Assembly (NCBI RefSeq): GCF_013184745.1
Contig: NZ_JAATVU010000003.1
Span: 94,159 to 158,158 of the forward strand
Source: Mangrovicoccus sp. HB161399
GTDB taxonomy: Bacteria; Pseudomonadota; Alphaproteobacteria; Rhodobacterales; Rhodobacteraceae
Reading direction: 5' to 3'
Length of the DNA stretch: 64,000 bases
Below, piece by piece: positions 43,582 through 52,756 of the stretch. The first letter of the stretch is position 1; each line of letters begins with the position of its first letter. Both the position numbers and the translations under genes were made by a program. The notes under the pieces were generated by a model. It had not been told where the DNA came from, made no database searches, and saw nothing but the letters and a program-made list of their open reading frames with translations.

Positions 43582-43969
43582 TCCGCAGTCCTCCTGTCCA
43601 CCGGAATCCTGCCGGACTTCGCGCATTGTGGGTGGACCACTTCAGAGGTGCGGGCTCACGGCCCGGCAGGACCTGATCCTACCGCGCCCAAAGGCGTTTT
43701 TCCCGAGCTGATACCGGAACTTTTCCGTCGGCAGACACTGTTCCCCGGCGTTCCTTCCGCGGCCTATCGTGCCGGACGCAGGAGCCAGGCACATGCCCAG
43801 TTCTCAACTGCCGAGCCGCCAACTTCTCCGTTTCCATCTGGACCGCGATCCCCGTCTCCGGGGTCAGGAGAATCGCGTTCGGATTTGATAGACTCGGCAT
43901 AGCCTCTTGGGCTGGAGGGCAAGATGGAGTCTGGACGGCGGACATGATCCCCGGAGCCGCGCCGCTGCC
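43582..43969. other. gap between IS remnants, no recognisable gene
   Basis: About 390 bases of decayed sequence. The block GTGGGTGGACCACTTCAGAGG near 43630-43650 may be the outer terminal repeat of the IS3 remnant. Nothing else is identifiable on either strand. Confidence 0.4.
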
Positions 43970-44510
43970 AGGCAGATCTTTCTCTCCGCCTTCGATGACA
44001 TCCCCGACCCGCGGGCGGGCAACGCGCGCCATGACCTCGGCGAGCGCCTCGTCAACGCCTTCGCCGCGGTGCTCTGCGGGGCGGCAACCTGCGCCGGAAG
44101 GAGACGCAAACGGCCATGGTCGTCCCGGCCAAGAGGTCGGCGGAGCGCTATGAAATTCCCGGGCTCCAAGGGGTCGGGCAGATCGAGGCGTCGCGAGGGA
44201 TCGACGGCAGGACCACCTCCGCGACCCGGTTCTTCGCGCCGTCCCGGCTGCCCGCGCTCGAGGTTTTTCTGGCTGCCGTTCGCGCCCGCTGAGTGATCGG
44301 GAACGCGCTGCACCGGCAACTCGACGTCTCGTTCAGGGGGGACGCGGCGCGCAACCGGAAGGACAGCGGCCCGGCGACCATCGCGGTCCTCCGACGTCAT
44401 GCGCTGGACGTCGTCCGGCGGGACACGTCGGAGGGGGCGCGATCGCCGAAGCTCCGGAGAGGGGGCCGGGACAAAGCCTTCCTGCGCGGCATTCTCAACG
44501 GTCTGGCGGC
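43970..44510 (+). pseudogene. ISAs1 family transposase remnant, internally deleted
   Basis: The N-terminal ISAs1 motif FLSAFDDIPDPRAGNARHDL with ERLVNAFAAVLCGAATCA is followed, after loss of most of the centre, by the C-terminal part. That part reads EIPGLQGVGQIEASRGIDG, TTSATRFFAPSRLPALEVF, a TGA stop at 44291, then VIGNALHRQLDVSFRGDAAR, NRKDSGPATIAVLRRHALDV and DKAFLRGILNGL. It has several frame changes plus the stop. Only about a third of a normal transposase (around 370 residues) remains. Confidence 0.82.
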
Positions 44511-46188
44511 CGATGGAACCGAACCAGATTGTTCTGATCCCTGGGTGGGTCCACGCAGCCCTGCCTGTTGCAGTGAGCACAGCCTTGCGCCTTGTCCGAT
44601 GGGGCCGCACCTGTGAAATCCGGACCACCTTTTTTCCGGCCTTGCTGGCTTGAAACCGGCAATGCGCGGGCCGGCACCTGTCTCCCGGCCATGGGCGAGG
44701 GGAGCACGATGGCGCTCCCGCACCTTTTCAGGGCGGCGTCATCCGGTACACCCTTCGCCCGCGACATGCTGTAAAATTGTCAAGAAGCTCGCCATGCCGT
44801 CATGCGCGTCCAAGGACGCAGGAACCGGCATGCCTCGCGACTCTATCACCACCGGAAACACCACGAACCGCGATCTAGGGGGGCGGATGCACCGCCTGCT
44901 CTGCGTGTAGGCTGCGCGGCGAACAGGGCCCGCCCGAGCGGCGCCGGGGCGGAGAGCCTGGTGGCATGGGCGTTCCCTTCCGTGCAAAGGGCGAACGCGG
45001 TCCGCGGCCGCTTGGGTTGCAGCATTGCGACCCCGCTCGTTTCTCGATTGACCGGAGCGAACGCCCGGCCGTCGGATTGCCGATCACGTCGGCCCGGTTC
45101 CAATGCTTCTGCCGCCGCGCCGCGCGATCCCACGGGGGGCGGCTGGGGAGCCGTGCAGACCGGCGGATGTTTTCCGTGCCCGGACGATCGGTGTGCGCAG
45201 AGACGCGCCGCGCTGGTCCTGCGGTCGGCCGTGCTGCTCGGAGGCTCCGGACGGTACCGTCCGTCCTTCTCATGGAACGTCACGGGAGCGTCCAAGCAGC
45301 TGGCTCCGGCATAGCGGCTGCCGCCGGCCGGGCGGGATATGCGAGCCGGGCCGGACCTTGCGGGGGGAACGGATCGTCCGCAGCCTCCAGCGTGGCGCCC
45401 CATGCTTCCGGACCCTCTTTTCGGGTGCCCGGACTCCGGCAAGCGTCAAACTGGGCGAAGACGGGCGTCCTGCAAAAGCGGCGCCATCCTGCGACGGGCC
45501 AGGACGCTGGGCATGGGCTTGCGGGTCCCGGTCGAAGCGCGGTCCGGGGCATCGGTCCTTCGCGTTAAGATCTTTTTCCGGGACAGCCCGTCCGCCCTCC
45601 GCTTTCCCGGACCTGCGACCCGACTGAACGGCGAGTGACGCAGCATCGGACCCTCCGGCAGGCGCGGCCCCTGCGGAGACCGGGAACCGGCCCAGGCCGG
45701 CTGGGTACAGCCGTTGCGGCATTGCCGCGGCGAGGCAAATCCTCCTTCGAGGCTGCCGAAATCGCAATCGAGCGGTGCATGCACGCCATGGACGGCCTGC
45801 CGGATCGCGTGAGTGCGTGCCGATCCGCAGGCCGGTCGGCGCGATCCTGATGGGGCTGCCTGAGCTATGTGGGGCAGCGCGGCCGCGACCTGATACCGGC
45901 AACCCTCGCGCCAGTCTGCGATGGCGTCGTGGTCAGCCTGCCTTTGGAAAACTGCAGCTGGCAAGCTGGACCCGCCGGTCGGCGCGAGGCCACGGTGAGC
46001 CAAGCCACAGGATGGGACACGATCAACTTCCCGCCGCGGGGCCGAAGGCATCAAGGCGGCGTGACGAAATCCTCGGTGCGTTCCGGCTGGCAGACGGTCA
46101 TGGCTTGCGATCCTGCGCGGCTGCTCCGTGACAATATGCAAGACCTTGCCGCATGGCGGACCATCGGATGCGATTCTGCCGGAGCCGC
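44511..46188. other. 1.7-kb stretch without a recognisable gene
   Basis: GC-rich sequence with only short, arginine/proline/alanine-rich open frames on all six frames. No start with a ribosome-binding site and natural protein composition was found, and no IS motif was recognised after the ISAs1 end. Best read as decayed mobile or intergenic DNA. Confidence 0.5.
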
Positions 46189-46668
46189 CTAGCCCGTGCT
46201 GCTCCGGAACCGGCGGCGCGCCTCCAGCATGTTCGCCTGGCGGAACTCCGGGAGGCCGGTCACTTCGCGGCCGATCCAGGATGGGCAGGAGAAGACGGCC
46301 TCCTCGCAGGGCAGCTCGATTTCGGCGAAGACCGTTCCGGCGAGCAAGCCGCGGTACTCGTCGACGAACCATTCCAGCCCGTCATGAAGCACGTGGTGGC
46401 GCACCTTCTCTACCGTGCCGCCCGGACAGTGCCGCAGCAGCATGGCCTCGGCGTCCTCGGCCGGGATGTCGTATTCGAATTCGTCGCGGCTGATCCCCAT
46501 GCGCGGACCCTTCACGGTCAGCGTGGCATGCCCGTCATAGAAGCGGATCCGCACCTTGCGGCCGCCATGGTCCGATAGCAGCCCGTCGCGCAGCTCCACG
46601 GCATGCAGCACCGCGCCGCGCCAGCCGTCGCCGGTGACAAGGAACTTGCGTTCGATTTCCTTCGCCAT
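46189..46668 (-). CDS. CYTH domain protein (triphosphate tunnel metalloenzyme)
   Basis: Protein of 159 residues with the CYTH/TTM fold. The diagnostic ExExK opening is EIERKF (residues 4-9), followed by LTVKGPRMGISRDEFEYDI and the acidic FVDEYRGLLAGTVFAEIELP. Bacterial members of this size hydrolyse inorganic triphosphate or similar phosphates, using a metal in the barrel; adenylate cyclase activity is less common. Complete and with normal composition. It borders the decayed region and is transcribed away from the dehydrogenase gene. Confidence 0.9.
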   Translation of the reverse strand: MAKEIERKFLVTGDGWRGAVLHAVELRDGLLSDHGGRKVRIRFYDGHATLTVKGPRMGISRDEFEYDIPAEDAEAMLLRHCPGGTVEKVRHHVLHDGLEWFVDEYRGLLAGTVFAEIELPCEEAVFSCPSWIGREVTGLPEFRQANMLEARRRFRSSTG

Positions 46669-46867
46669 GCCCCCTACCGCATTTCGGTTCTTCCGGTGCC
46701 CTCGTCCCGGATGCCGCCGGGCCCACCCGACGGAACGCCGGAATCGGGCTTCGGCAGGCGAAAGTCAATGCGATTGCGGAAGCAGGTTGACCATGCCGCG
46801 GCGGGCCTTGCCCTCGGCGCCGGCGGCGGGCATTTGGAGGCGTGTTCACCAGTCCGGAGATGCCGCG

Positions 46868-47824
46868 ATGAAATGCCTGATCGTCCAGCCCGTCCACGAG
46901 GCGGGGCTCGCGCGGCTGCGCGCCGCCGGGATCGAGCCGGTGCTCTGCCCAGATGCCTCGATGGAGACCGTGGCGCGGCTTGTGCCCGGCTGCGTGGCGG
47001 CGATCACCCGCGACGGCGGCTTCTCGGCGGCGGCCTTCGCTGCGGCGGACAGGCTGCGCGTGGTGGCGGTGCATGGCTCGGGCCATGATGCCGTGGACAA
47101 GGACTCGGCCAGCGCAAAGGGCGTGCTGGTGGCCAATGCGCCGGGACTGAACGCGCGCTCGGTGGCCGAGCTGGCCGTCGGGCTGGCCATTGCGGCGAGC
47201 CGGGGCATTGCGGCGGGCGACGCCGCCGAACGGTCCGGCACGGCGGGATTCCGCTATTCCCGCAGCTTCGGCGAACTCTTCGGCAAGACCGCGCTGATCG
47301 TCGGCTGGGGCCGGATCGGGCGGATGGCCGGCGAGAGCCTGGCGCGCGGCTTCGGCATGGAGGTGCTGGTCTGGTCGCCGCGCGCGCCCGAGACCGGCGG
47401 ATTCGCCCGGCCGGAGACGCTGGAGGCCGGGCTGGCCGCGGCTGACCTGATCTCGCTGCACACGCCGATGTCGCCGCAGAGCCGCAACATGATCAATGCC
47501 GCGAGCCTGGCGCAGTGCAAGCCCGGCGCGGTGCTGGTCAACACGGCGCGGGCCGGGCTGGTGGACGAGGAGGCGCTGGCCGGGGCATTGGAAGAGGGGC
47601 GGCTGGCGGGGGCGGGGCTCGACGTCTATACGGACGACGCGCCGACCGGACGGCTCGGCCGCGCGCCGGGGGCGATCTTCACGCCGCATCTGGGCGCCAC
47701 CACCGAAGAGGCGCTGATCCGGGTGGCGGTGGCCTCGGCCGAGAACGTCATCACCGCGCTTGGAGGCGGCATCCCCGAAACCGCGCTGAACGCCGAAGCC
47801 GTGCGGGACTCATTCGGCCGCTGA
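46868..47824 (+). CDS. D-2-hydroxyacid dehydrogenase family protein
   Basis: NAD(P)-dependent oxidoreductase of 318 residues related to phosphoglycerate dehydrogenase and hydroxypyruvate reductase. Rossmann motif GWGRIG (146-151), catalytic arginine Arg228 (NTARAGLVDEEAL) and catalytic histidine His274 (FTPHLGATTEEA). The glutamate that normally supports the histidine (DVFxxEP) is in a segment reading LDVYTDDAPTG, so Asp257 probably replaces it. The ATG at 46868 gives the normal N-terminus; the frame is open upstream. The 3' end overlaps the convergent MatR-like gene by 15 bases. A role in handling a 2-hydroxy or 2-oxo acid linked to malonate is possible but unproven. Confidence 0.9.
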   Translation: MKCLIVQPVHEAGLARLRAAGIEPVLCPDASMETVARLVPGCVAAITRDGGFSAAAFAAADRLRVVAVHGSGHDAVDKDSASAKGVLVANAPGLNARSVAELAVGLAIAASRGIAAGDAAERSGTAGFRYSRSFGELFGKTALIVGWGRIGRMAGESLARGFGMEVLVWSPRAPETGGFARPETLEAGLAAADLISLHTPMSPQSRNMINAASLAQCKPGAVLVNTARAGLVDEEALAGALEEGRLAGAGLDVYTDDAPTGRLGRAPGAIFTPHLGATTEEALIRVAVASAENVITALGGGIPETALNAEAVRDSFGR

Positions 47825-48466
47825 TTTCAGCCGCGCCATCAGGAAGCGGAACTTCTCGCCCTGCACGGCCACATGGGCGCGCAGGGCATCGGCCGCCGCC
47901 GGCCCGTCGCCCGCGCGCAGGGCGGCGACGATCTGCTCGTGCTCGGACATGGATTGCGGCAGCCGCCCTCGCAGGCGCAGCTGCATGCGCCGGAACGGCT
48001 TCAGCCGCCGGTGCAGCGCGCCGGTTTCCTGCGCCAGGAATCCGTTGCCGGATTCGCGGTAGATGATGTGGTGGAAGCGCTCGTTCTCCAGGTAGTAGGC
48101 ATCGGCATCCTGCGCCGCCACCGCCTTGCGGCATTCGGCATTGGCCGCGTCGAGCTCGGCCAGCGCCTCGTCCGAGATCCGTCCGGCCGCGAGCCGGCCG
48201 CAGACGGATTCCATCTCGGCCATGACCTCGAACATTTCCATCAGCTCCACGGGGCCGGGCTGGCGCACGAAGACGCCGCGTCGCGGGAGCTGCTCCACCA
48301 GCCCCGAGAGCGCCAGCTTCTGCAGCGCCTCCCGCAGCGGCGTGCGCGACACCCCGAAGCTTTCGGCCAGCCGCACCTCGTCCAGGCGCTCGCCGTCGGG
48401 ATAGGTGCCGTCGCAGATCCGTTCCTCCAGGGTCTCGGCGATGATGTCGGCGCGGCGTCTTTCCAT
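47810..48466 (-). CDS. matR: GntR/FCD family regulator, MatR-like
   Basis: Regulator of 218 residues. The winged helix at about 5-70 contains DEVRLAESFGVSRTPLREALQKL, and the FCD domain has FHHIIYRESGN and the C-terminal SMSEHEQIVAALRAGD helix. The ATG at 48466 is preceded by CAGGAGGGG; the open frame further upstream runs through the divergent promoter and is not expected to be translated. It faces a TRAP operon that ends with malonyl-CoA decarboxylase and synthetase, the same regulator/operon pairing as in rhizobial mat loci. That context, not a distinctive residue, supports the MatR name. Confidence 0.85.
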   Translation of the reverse strand: MERRRADIIAETLEERICDGTYPDGERLDEVRLAESFGVSRTPLREALQKLALSGLVEQLPRRGVFVRQPGPVELMEMFEVMAEMESVCGRLAAGRISDEALAELDAANAECRKAVAAQDADAYYLENERFHHIIYRESGNGFLAQETGALHRRLKPFRRMQLRLRGRLPQSMSEHEQIVAALRAGDGPAAADALRAHVAVQGEKFRFLMARLKSAAE

Positions 48467-48498
48467 GGCCCCTCCTGAGAGATGCAAGCGTGCATTTT

Positions 48499-48508
48499 TT
48501 GTATACAA
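48499..48508. promoter_or_regulatory. palindrome, candidate MatR operator
   Basis: TTGTATACAA is a perfect 10-bp palindrome in the 121-base divergent gap between the matR-like gene and the malonate TRAP operon. TTGTA/TACAA half-sites are typical of FCD-type GntR regulators. A TTGACG five bases after it (48514-48519) could be the -35 of the TRAP operon, so binding would control both directions. Confidence 0.65.
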
Positions 48509-48587
48509 GGAGGTTGACGTGAAAAACAAGAGTCGGTTAGCGTGAAAGGCGAGCGGAGGCACATCCGCCGTTCCAAGGGAGGAAACC

Positions 48588-49577
48588 ATGAATTTCAAGC
48601 TGACCACGGCCCTGGCCGGGGTGGCTGTCCTTGCGGGCGCCGTCGCCGCGGGAGCCACCGAACTGCGCCTGTCGCATCAATGGTCCGACAAGGACGTCCG
48701 CCACCAGGTGGCGAAGATCGTCGCTGACGAAGTCGCGGCAGCCGATGTCAACCTGGAGATCAAGATCTTTCCCAGCCAGTCGCTGTTCAAGGCGCGCGAG
48801 CAGTACAAGCCGCTCAGCCGCGGCCAGCTCGACATGACGGTGCTGCCGCTGAGCTATGCCGGCGGCCAGCAGCCGGCCTACAACCTGACGCTGATGCCGG
48901 GACTGGTGAAGAACCACGACCATGCCGCGCGCCTGACCTCCAGCCCCTTCATGGACGAGCTGGAGAAGATCATGGCCGAGGATGACGTGATGCCGCTGGT
49001 CCATGGCTATCTGGCCGGCGGCTTTGCGGGCAAGGAGGGCTGCATCACCGGGCCCGAGGACGTGAAGGGCCTGCAGACCCGCGCGGCCGGCAAGGCCTTC
49101 GAGCAGATGCTGGCCGGGGCAGGGGCGTCGATCGCCTCGATGGCCTCGTCGGAGATCTACAACGCCATGCAGACCGGCGTGCTCGACGCGGCGAACACCT
49201 CGTCCTCGTCCTTCGTCAGCTACCGCATCTACGAGCAGGTCGCCTGCTACACCCCGCCCGGCGAATACGCGCTGTGGTTCATGTACCAGCCGCTCCTGAT
49301 CAACAAGACCACCTTCGGGAAGCTCGACGACGCGCAGCAGCAGGCGCTGCTGGATGCCTCGGCCAAGGCGCAGGCCTTCTACCTCGAGGAAGCCAAGAAG
49401 GAAGACGCGGAATCCCGGCAAGTGTTCGAGCAGAACGGCGTCCAGATCAAGGACATGACCTCCGAGGAATTCGACGAATGGCGCGCCATCGCGCAGGAGA
49501 CGTCCTACAAGGCCTTCGTCGAGGACATGGACGATGACGGCCAGACCCTGCTCGACATGGCGCTTGCCGTCCAGTGA
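48588..49577 (+). CDS. TRAP transporter solute-binding protein, probable malonate binder
   Basis: Periplasmic DctP-type protein of 329 residues, with a signal peptide of about 22 residues before ATELRLSHQWSDKD. DctP stretches include IFPSQSLFKAREQYKPLSRG (near 60), KGLQTRAAGKAFEQM (arginine segment near 163) and SSEIYNAMQTGVLDAAN. GGGAGGA precedes the ATG. It is divergent from the MatR-like gene, and its operon ends in malonyl-CoA decarboxylase and malonyl-CoA synthetase, so malonate is the expected substrate. Confidence 0.92.
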   Translation: MNFKLTTALAGVAVLAGAVAAGATELRLSHQWSDKDVRHQVAKIVADEVAAADVNLEIKIFPSQSLFKAREQYKPLSRGQLDMTVLPLSYAGGQQPAYNLTLMPGLVKNHDHAARLTSSPFMDELEKIMAEDDVMPLVHGYLAGGFAGKEGCITGPEDVKGLQTRAAGKAFEQMLAGAGASIASMASSEIYNAMQTGVLDAANTSSSSFVSYRIYEQVACYTPPGEYALWFMYQPLLINKTTFGKLDDAQQQALLDASAKAQAFYLEEAKKEDAESRQVFEQNGVQIKDMTSEEFDEWRAIAQETSYKAFVEDMDDDGQTLLDMALAVQ

Positions 49578-49583
49578 CCTTGC

Positions 49584-49603
49584 GGGGCGGCGCAGGCCGC
49601 CCC
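49584..49603 (+). terminator. hairpin between TRAP binding-protein and permease genes
   Basis: GGGGCGGC (49584-49591) pairs with GCCGCCCC (49596-49603) around a GCAG loop, six bases after the DctP stop and without a T tract. Same position and style as the hairpins after the other binding-protein genes in this window. Confidence 0.5.
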
Positions 49604-49632
49604 CGACAGCCCCCTAGCAACGGAGCCTGCAA

Positions 49633-50181
49633 ATGGCGACCCACAGCTTCGCCGTGACCGCGCGCACGGGCGACAACGGATTCCTGCGCGCCGTCGCCGC
49701 CATATCGACCGTCGCCGGCTGGTGTTCCGCCGCCATGGTCGTGGCGGCGGTGCTGATCACCTGCCAGATGATCTTCATCCGCTTCGTGCTGAACGGCTCG
49801 ACCGTCTGGCAGACCGAGGCGGTGATCTACCTGGTCATCGCGGCCACGCTGGTCGGGCTGCCCTACGTGCAGCGGCTGCGCGGCCACGTGAATGTCGACC
49901 TGATCCCGCTGGCGCTGCCGTTCCGCGCGCGCCGGGTGCTCTGCTTCGCCACGCTGGGCCTGTCCATCGCCATCGTCGCGGTGATGTTCTGGCACGGCTA
50001 CGAGTTCTGGCATTTCGCCTGGGACCGCGGCTGGCGCTCGGAAAGCGTCTGGGGCGTGAAGCTCTGGATCCCCTACCTGGCCATTCCCGTCGGCTTCGGC
50101 CTGCTGCTCCTGCAGCTGGTCGCCGACATGGTGGCGCTGGCGACCGGCGTCGACCGTCCCTTCAACCTGGAGAGCGAGTGA
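49633..50181 (+). CDS. TRAP transporter small permease, DctQ family
   Basis: Small membrane subunit of 182 residues with four hydrophobic segments after a polar start of about 25 residues. The DctQ loop LNGSTVWQTEAVIYLVIAATLVG lies near residues 54-76 and LPYVQRLRGHVNVDLIP follows. CGGAG lies upstream of the ATG. The stop shares one base with the large permease start. Confidence 0.92.
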   Translation: MATHSFAVTARTGDNGFLRAVAAISTVAGWCSAAMVVAAVLITCQMIFIRFVLNGSTVWQTEAVIYLVIAATLVGLPYVQRLRGHVNVDLIPLALPFRARRVLCFATLGLSIAIVAVMFWHGYEFWHFAWDRGWRSESVWGVKLWIPYLAIPVGFGLLLLQLVADMVALATGVDRPFNLESE

Positions 50182-51497
50182 TGGATCCGCTGCTTCTTGC
50201 CGCCATCGTGGCTGCCGCCACGATCCTGGTCCTGTTCTCCGGCGTGTCGGTCGCGCTGGGGCTGCTGATCGTCTCGGCCGGCTTCCTGATCGTCTTCGAC
50301 GGGCCGCGCTCGCTGGAACTGCTGCCGGAGATCTTCTTCGGCAAGCTCGACAATTTCGCGCTGCTTTCGATCCCGATGTTCATCATCATGGGCGCGGCCA
50401 TCGCCTCCACGCGGGCAGGGGCGGACCTCTACGAGGCGCTGGAGCGCTGGCTGACCCGAGTGCCCGGCGGGCTGGTGATCTCGAATCTCGGCGCCTGCGC
50501 GCTTTTCGCCGCCATGTCCGGCTCCTCGCCCGCAACCTGCGCCGCCATCGGCAAGATGGGCATCCCCGAGATGCGCAAGCGCGGCTATCCCGACGGCGTC
50601 GCCGCCGGTTCCATCGCCGCGGGCGGCACGCTGGGCATCCTGATCCCGCCCTCGGTCACCATGATCGTCTACGGCATCGCCACCGAGACCTCGATCGGCC
50701 GCCTCTTCCTGGCCGGCCTCGTGCCGGGGCTGATGCTGGTCGGGCTGTTCATGGCCTGGTCGATCTGGTCGACCTGGAAGACCGGCGATTCCGTGGCGCT
50801 GTCCGCGGGCAGCTATTCCTGGCGCGAACGGCTGGAGATCCTGCCCCGCGTCGTGCCGTTCCTGATCATCATCGTCGGCGTGCTCTACGCGATGTACGGC
50901 GGCATCGCGACCCCGTCCGAGACGGCGGCGGTCGGCGCGATCCTCTGCCTCGTGATCGCCATGGTGATCTATTCGCTCTGGTCCCCGCGCGCGATCTGGA
51001 CCGTGCTGCGCGACAGCACCAAGGAATCGGTGATGATCCTCTTCATCATCGCCGCGGCCGGCGTCTTCTCCTACATGCTGTCGTCGCTCTACATCACCCA
51101 GTCGATCGCCGAATGGATCAGCCAGCTCGAGGTCAACCGCTGGGTGCTGATGGGCACGATCAACGTGTTCCTGCTGGTCGCGGGCTTCTTCCTGCCGCCC
51201 GTGGCGGTGATCCTGATGGCGGCGCCGATCCTGATGCCGATCATCGAGACGGCCGGGTTCGACGCGGTCTGGTTCGCGGTGGTGCTGACCATCAACATGG
51301 AGATCGGCCTGATCTCGCCGCCCGTCGGGCTGAACCTCTATGTCATCAACGGCATCGCGCCCGACATCAAGCTGAAGACCATCCTCTACGGCTCGCTGCC
51401 CTATGTCGGCTGCATGGTGGCGGGGATCGTGCTGCTGTGCCTCTTCCCGGGCATCGCGACCTGGCTGCCGGATCTGGTGATGGGGGCAGAACCGTGA
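50181..51497 (+). CDS. TRAP transporter large permease, DctM family
   Basis: Large membrane subunit of 438 residues. DctM stretches: SIPMFIIMGAAIASTRAGADL near 63, AMSGSSPATCAAIGKMGIPEM near 110, AAGGTLGILIPPSVTMIVYG near 143, and NMEIGLISPPVGLNLYVING near the C-terminus. The ATG at 50181 overlaps the DctQ stop. Its own stop overlaps the malonyl-CoA decarboxylase start in GTGA, which couples transport to metabolism. Confidence 0.95.
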   Translation: MDPLLLAAIVAAATILVLFSGVSVALGLLIVSAGFLIVFDGPRSLELLPEIFFGKLDNFALLSIPMFIIMGAAIASTRAGADLYEALERWLTRVPGGLVISNLGACALFAAMSGSSPATCAAIGKMGIPEMRKRGYPDGVAAGSIAAGGTLGILIPPSVTMIVYGIATETSIGRLFLAGLVPGLMLVGLFMAWSIWSTWKTGDSVALSAGSYSWRERLEILPRVVPFLIIIVGVLYAMYGGIATPSETAAVGAILCLVIAMVIYSLWSPRAIWTVLRDSTKESVMILFIIAAAGVFSYMLSSLYITQSIAEWISQLEVNRWVLMGTINVFLLVAGFFLPPVAVILMAAPILMPIIETAGFDAVWFAVVLTINMEIGLISPPVGLNLYVINGIAPDIKLKTILYGSLPYVGCMVAGIVLLCLFPGIATWLPDLVMGAEP

Positions 51498-52756
51498 CCA
51501 TCCTCGCCGATCTGCTGTCCACCGTATTCGAGCGGCGCGGGCGCGGTCCCGCCGCGAAGGCCGACGGGCGGGACATGGCGGAGCTGGCGGCGGCGCTGAT
51601 GGGCGCCTCCGCCGAGACCGAGGGCCTGACCCTCGCCCGCCAGATGCTCGACCGCTACGAGTTCCTCGGCGATGAGGACCGCGCCGGGTTCTTCCGCCAT
51701 CTCGCCGGGCGGATGGACATCGATCCGGCTGCGGTGCGAGAGGCGCTGGAGGCCTATGAGGGCACGCGCTCGGGCGAGGCCTACCGCGCCTTCCTCGCCG
51801 CGGCCGAGCCGCCGCGGCAGGAGCTGATCCGCCGCTTCAACCAGGTGCCGGGCGCCACCCACCGGCTGGTCGAGATGCGCGCCGACCTGCTGCGCCTGTC
51901 GCGCGAGGCGCCGGAGCTCAGGGCGCTCGACCAGGATTTCCGGCATCTCTTCCGCTCCTGGTTCAACCGCGGATTCCTGGTGTCGCGCCCGGTGACATGG
52001 GACAGCCCCGCGAGCGTGCTGGAGAAGATCATCGCCTACGAGGCGGTCCATGCGATCCAGAGCTGGGACGACCTGCGGCTGCGGCTTGCCCCCGCAGACC
52101 GGCGCTGCTTTGCCTTCTTCCACCCCGCCATGCCGGAGGAGCCGCTGATCTTCGTCGAGGTGGCGCTGACCAGCGGCATCCCGGGCTCGATCCAGGGACT
52201 TCTGGACGACGACCGCGCCGCGCTTTCGGCGCAGGAGGCGGACACGGCGGTGTTCTATTCCATTTCAAACTGCCAGAACGGGCTTGCCGGGATCAGCTTC
52301 GGCAATTTCCTGATCAAGCAGGTCGCCGCGGATCTCGCCGCGGAGCTGCCGGGGCTGAAGACCTTCGTCACCCTCTCGCCGATCCCCGGCTTGATGCGCT
52401 GGATAGAGGCGGAGGGGCTGGAGCACGATCCGCAGGACCACGCACGGATGCGGGCGCTGGCGGCACGCTACCTGCTGCATGCAAGGCGGCCCGACGGCAA
52501 GCCTGCCGATCCGGTGGCGCGCTTCCACCTGGGCAACGGCGCGCAGGTCCATGCGGTGCATGGCGGTGCCGATACCTCGCCGAACGGGCTGGCGCAATCG
52601 GGAGGGGCCATGGTCAACTATCTCTACGACCTTGCAAAGGTGACCCCGAACCACGAGGCCTATGCCCAGCGGGGCGAGATCGCCGCTTCGCAGCCCGTCC
52701 GGGCGCTCGCCGCCCATAACGAGACCTCCAGAGCCAGGGAAAAGACAGATGGCTAA
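51494..52756 (+). CDS. matA: malonyl-CoA decarboxylase
   Basis: Cytosolic enzyme of 420 residues that decarboxylates malonyl-CoA to acetyl-CoA. The N-terminal helical domain is about 1-145. The catalytic GNAT-like domain contains FFHPAMPEEPLIFVEVAL, AVFYSISNCQNGLAGISFGN (serine of the active site region) and VARFHLGNGAQVHAVHGGAD (the conserved histidine), and ends in SGGAMVNYLYD. The GTG start at 51494 lies in a GTGA overlap with the permease; no in-frame ATG fits better. It overlaps the matB start by eight bases. Together with MatB it converts imported malonate to acetyl-CoA. Confidence 0.95.
   Translation: MTILADLLSTVFERRGRGPAAKADGRDMAELAAALMGASAETEGLTLARQMLDRYEFLGDEDRAGFFRHLAGRMDIDPAAVREALEAYEGTRSGEAYRAFLAAAEPPRQELIRRFNQVPGATHRLVEMRADLLRLSREAPELRALDQDFRHLFRSWFNRGFLVSRPVTWDSPASVLEKIIAYEAVHAIQSWDDLRLRLAPADRRCFAFFHPAMPEEPLIFVEVALTSGIPGSIQGLLDDDRAALSAQEADTAVFYSISNCQNGLAGISFGNFLIKQVAADLAAELPGLKTFVTLSPIPGLMRWIEAEGLEHDPQDHARMRALAARYLLHARRPDGKPADPVARFHLGNGAQVHAVHGGADTSPNGLAQSGGAMVNYLYDLAKVTPNHEAYAQRGEIAASQPVRALAAHNETSRAREKTDG

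Noticed and set aside
45446-46372. A 308-codon minus-strand frame in the gene-poor stretch
   Set aside because: Composition and lack of a ribosome-binding site argue against a real gene, and it overlaps the CYTH gene in a different frame.
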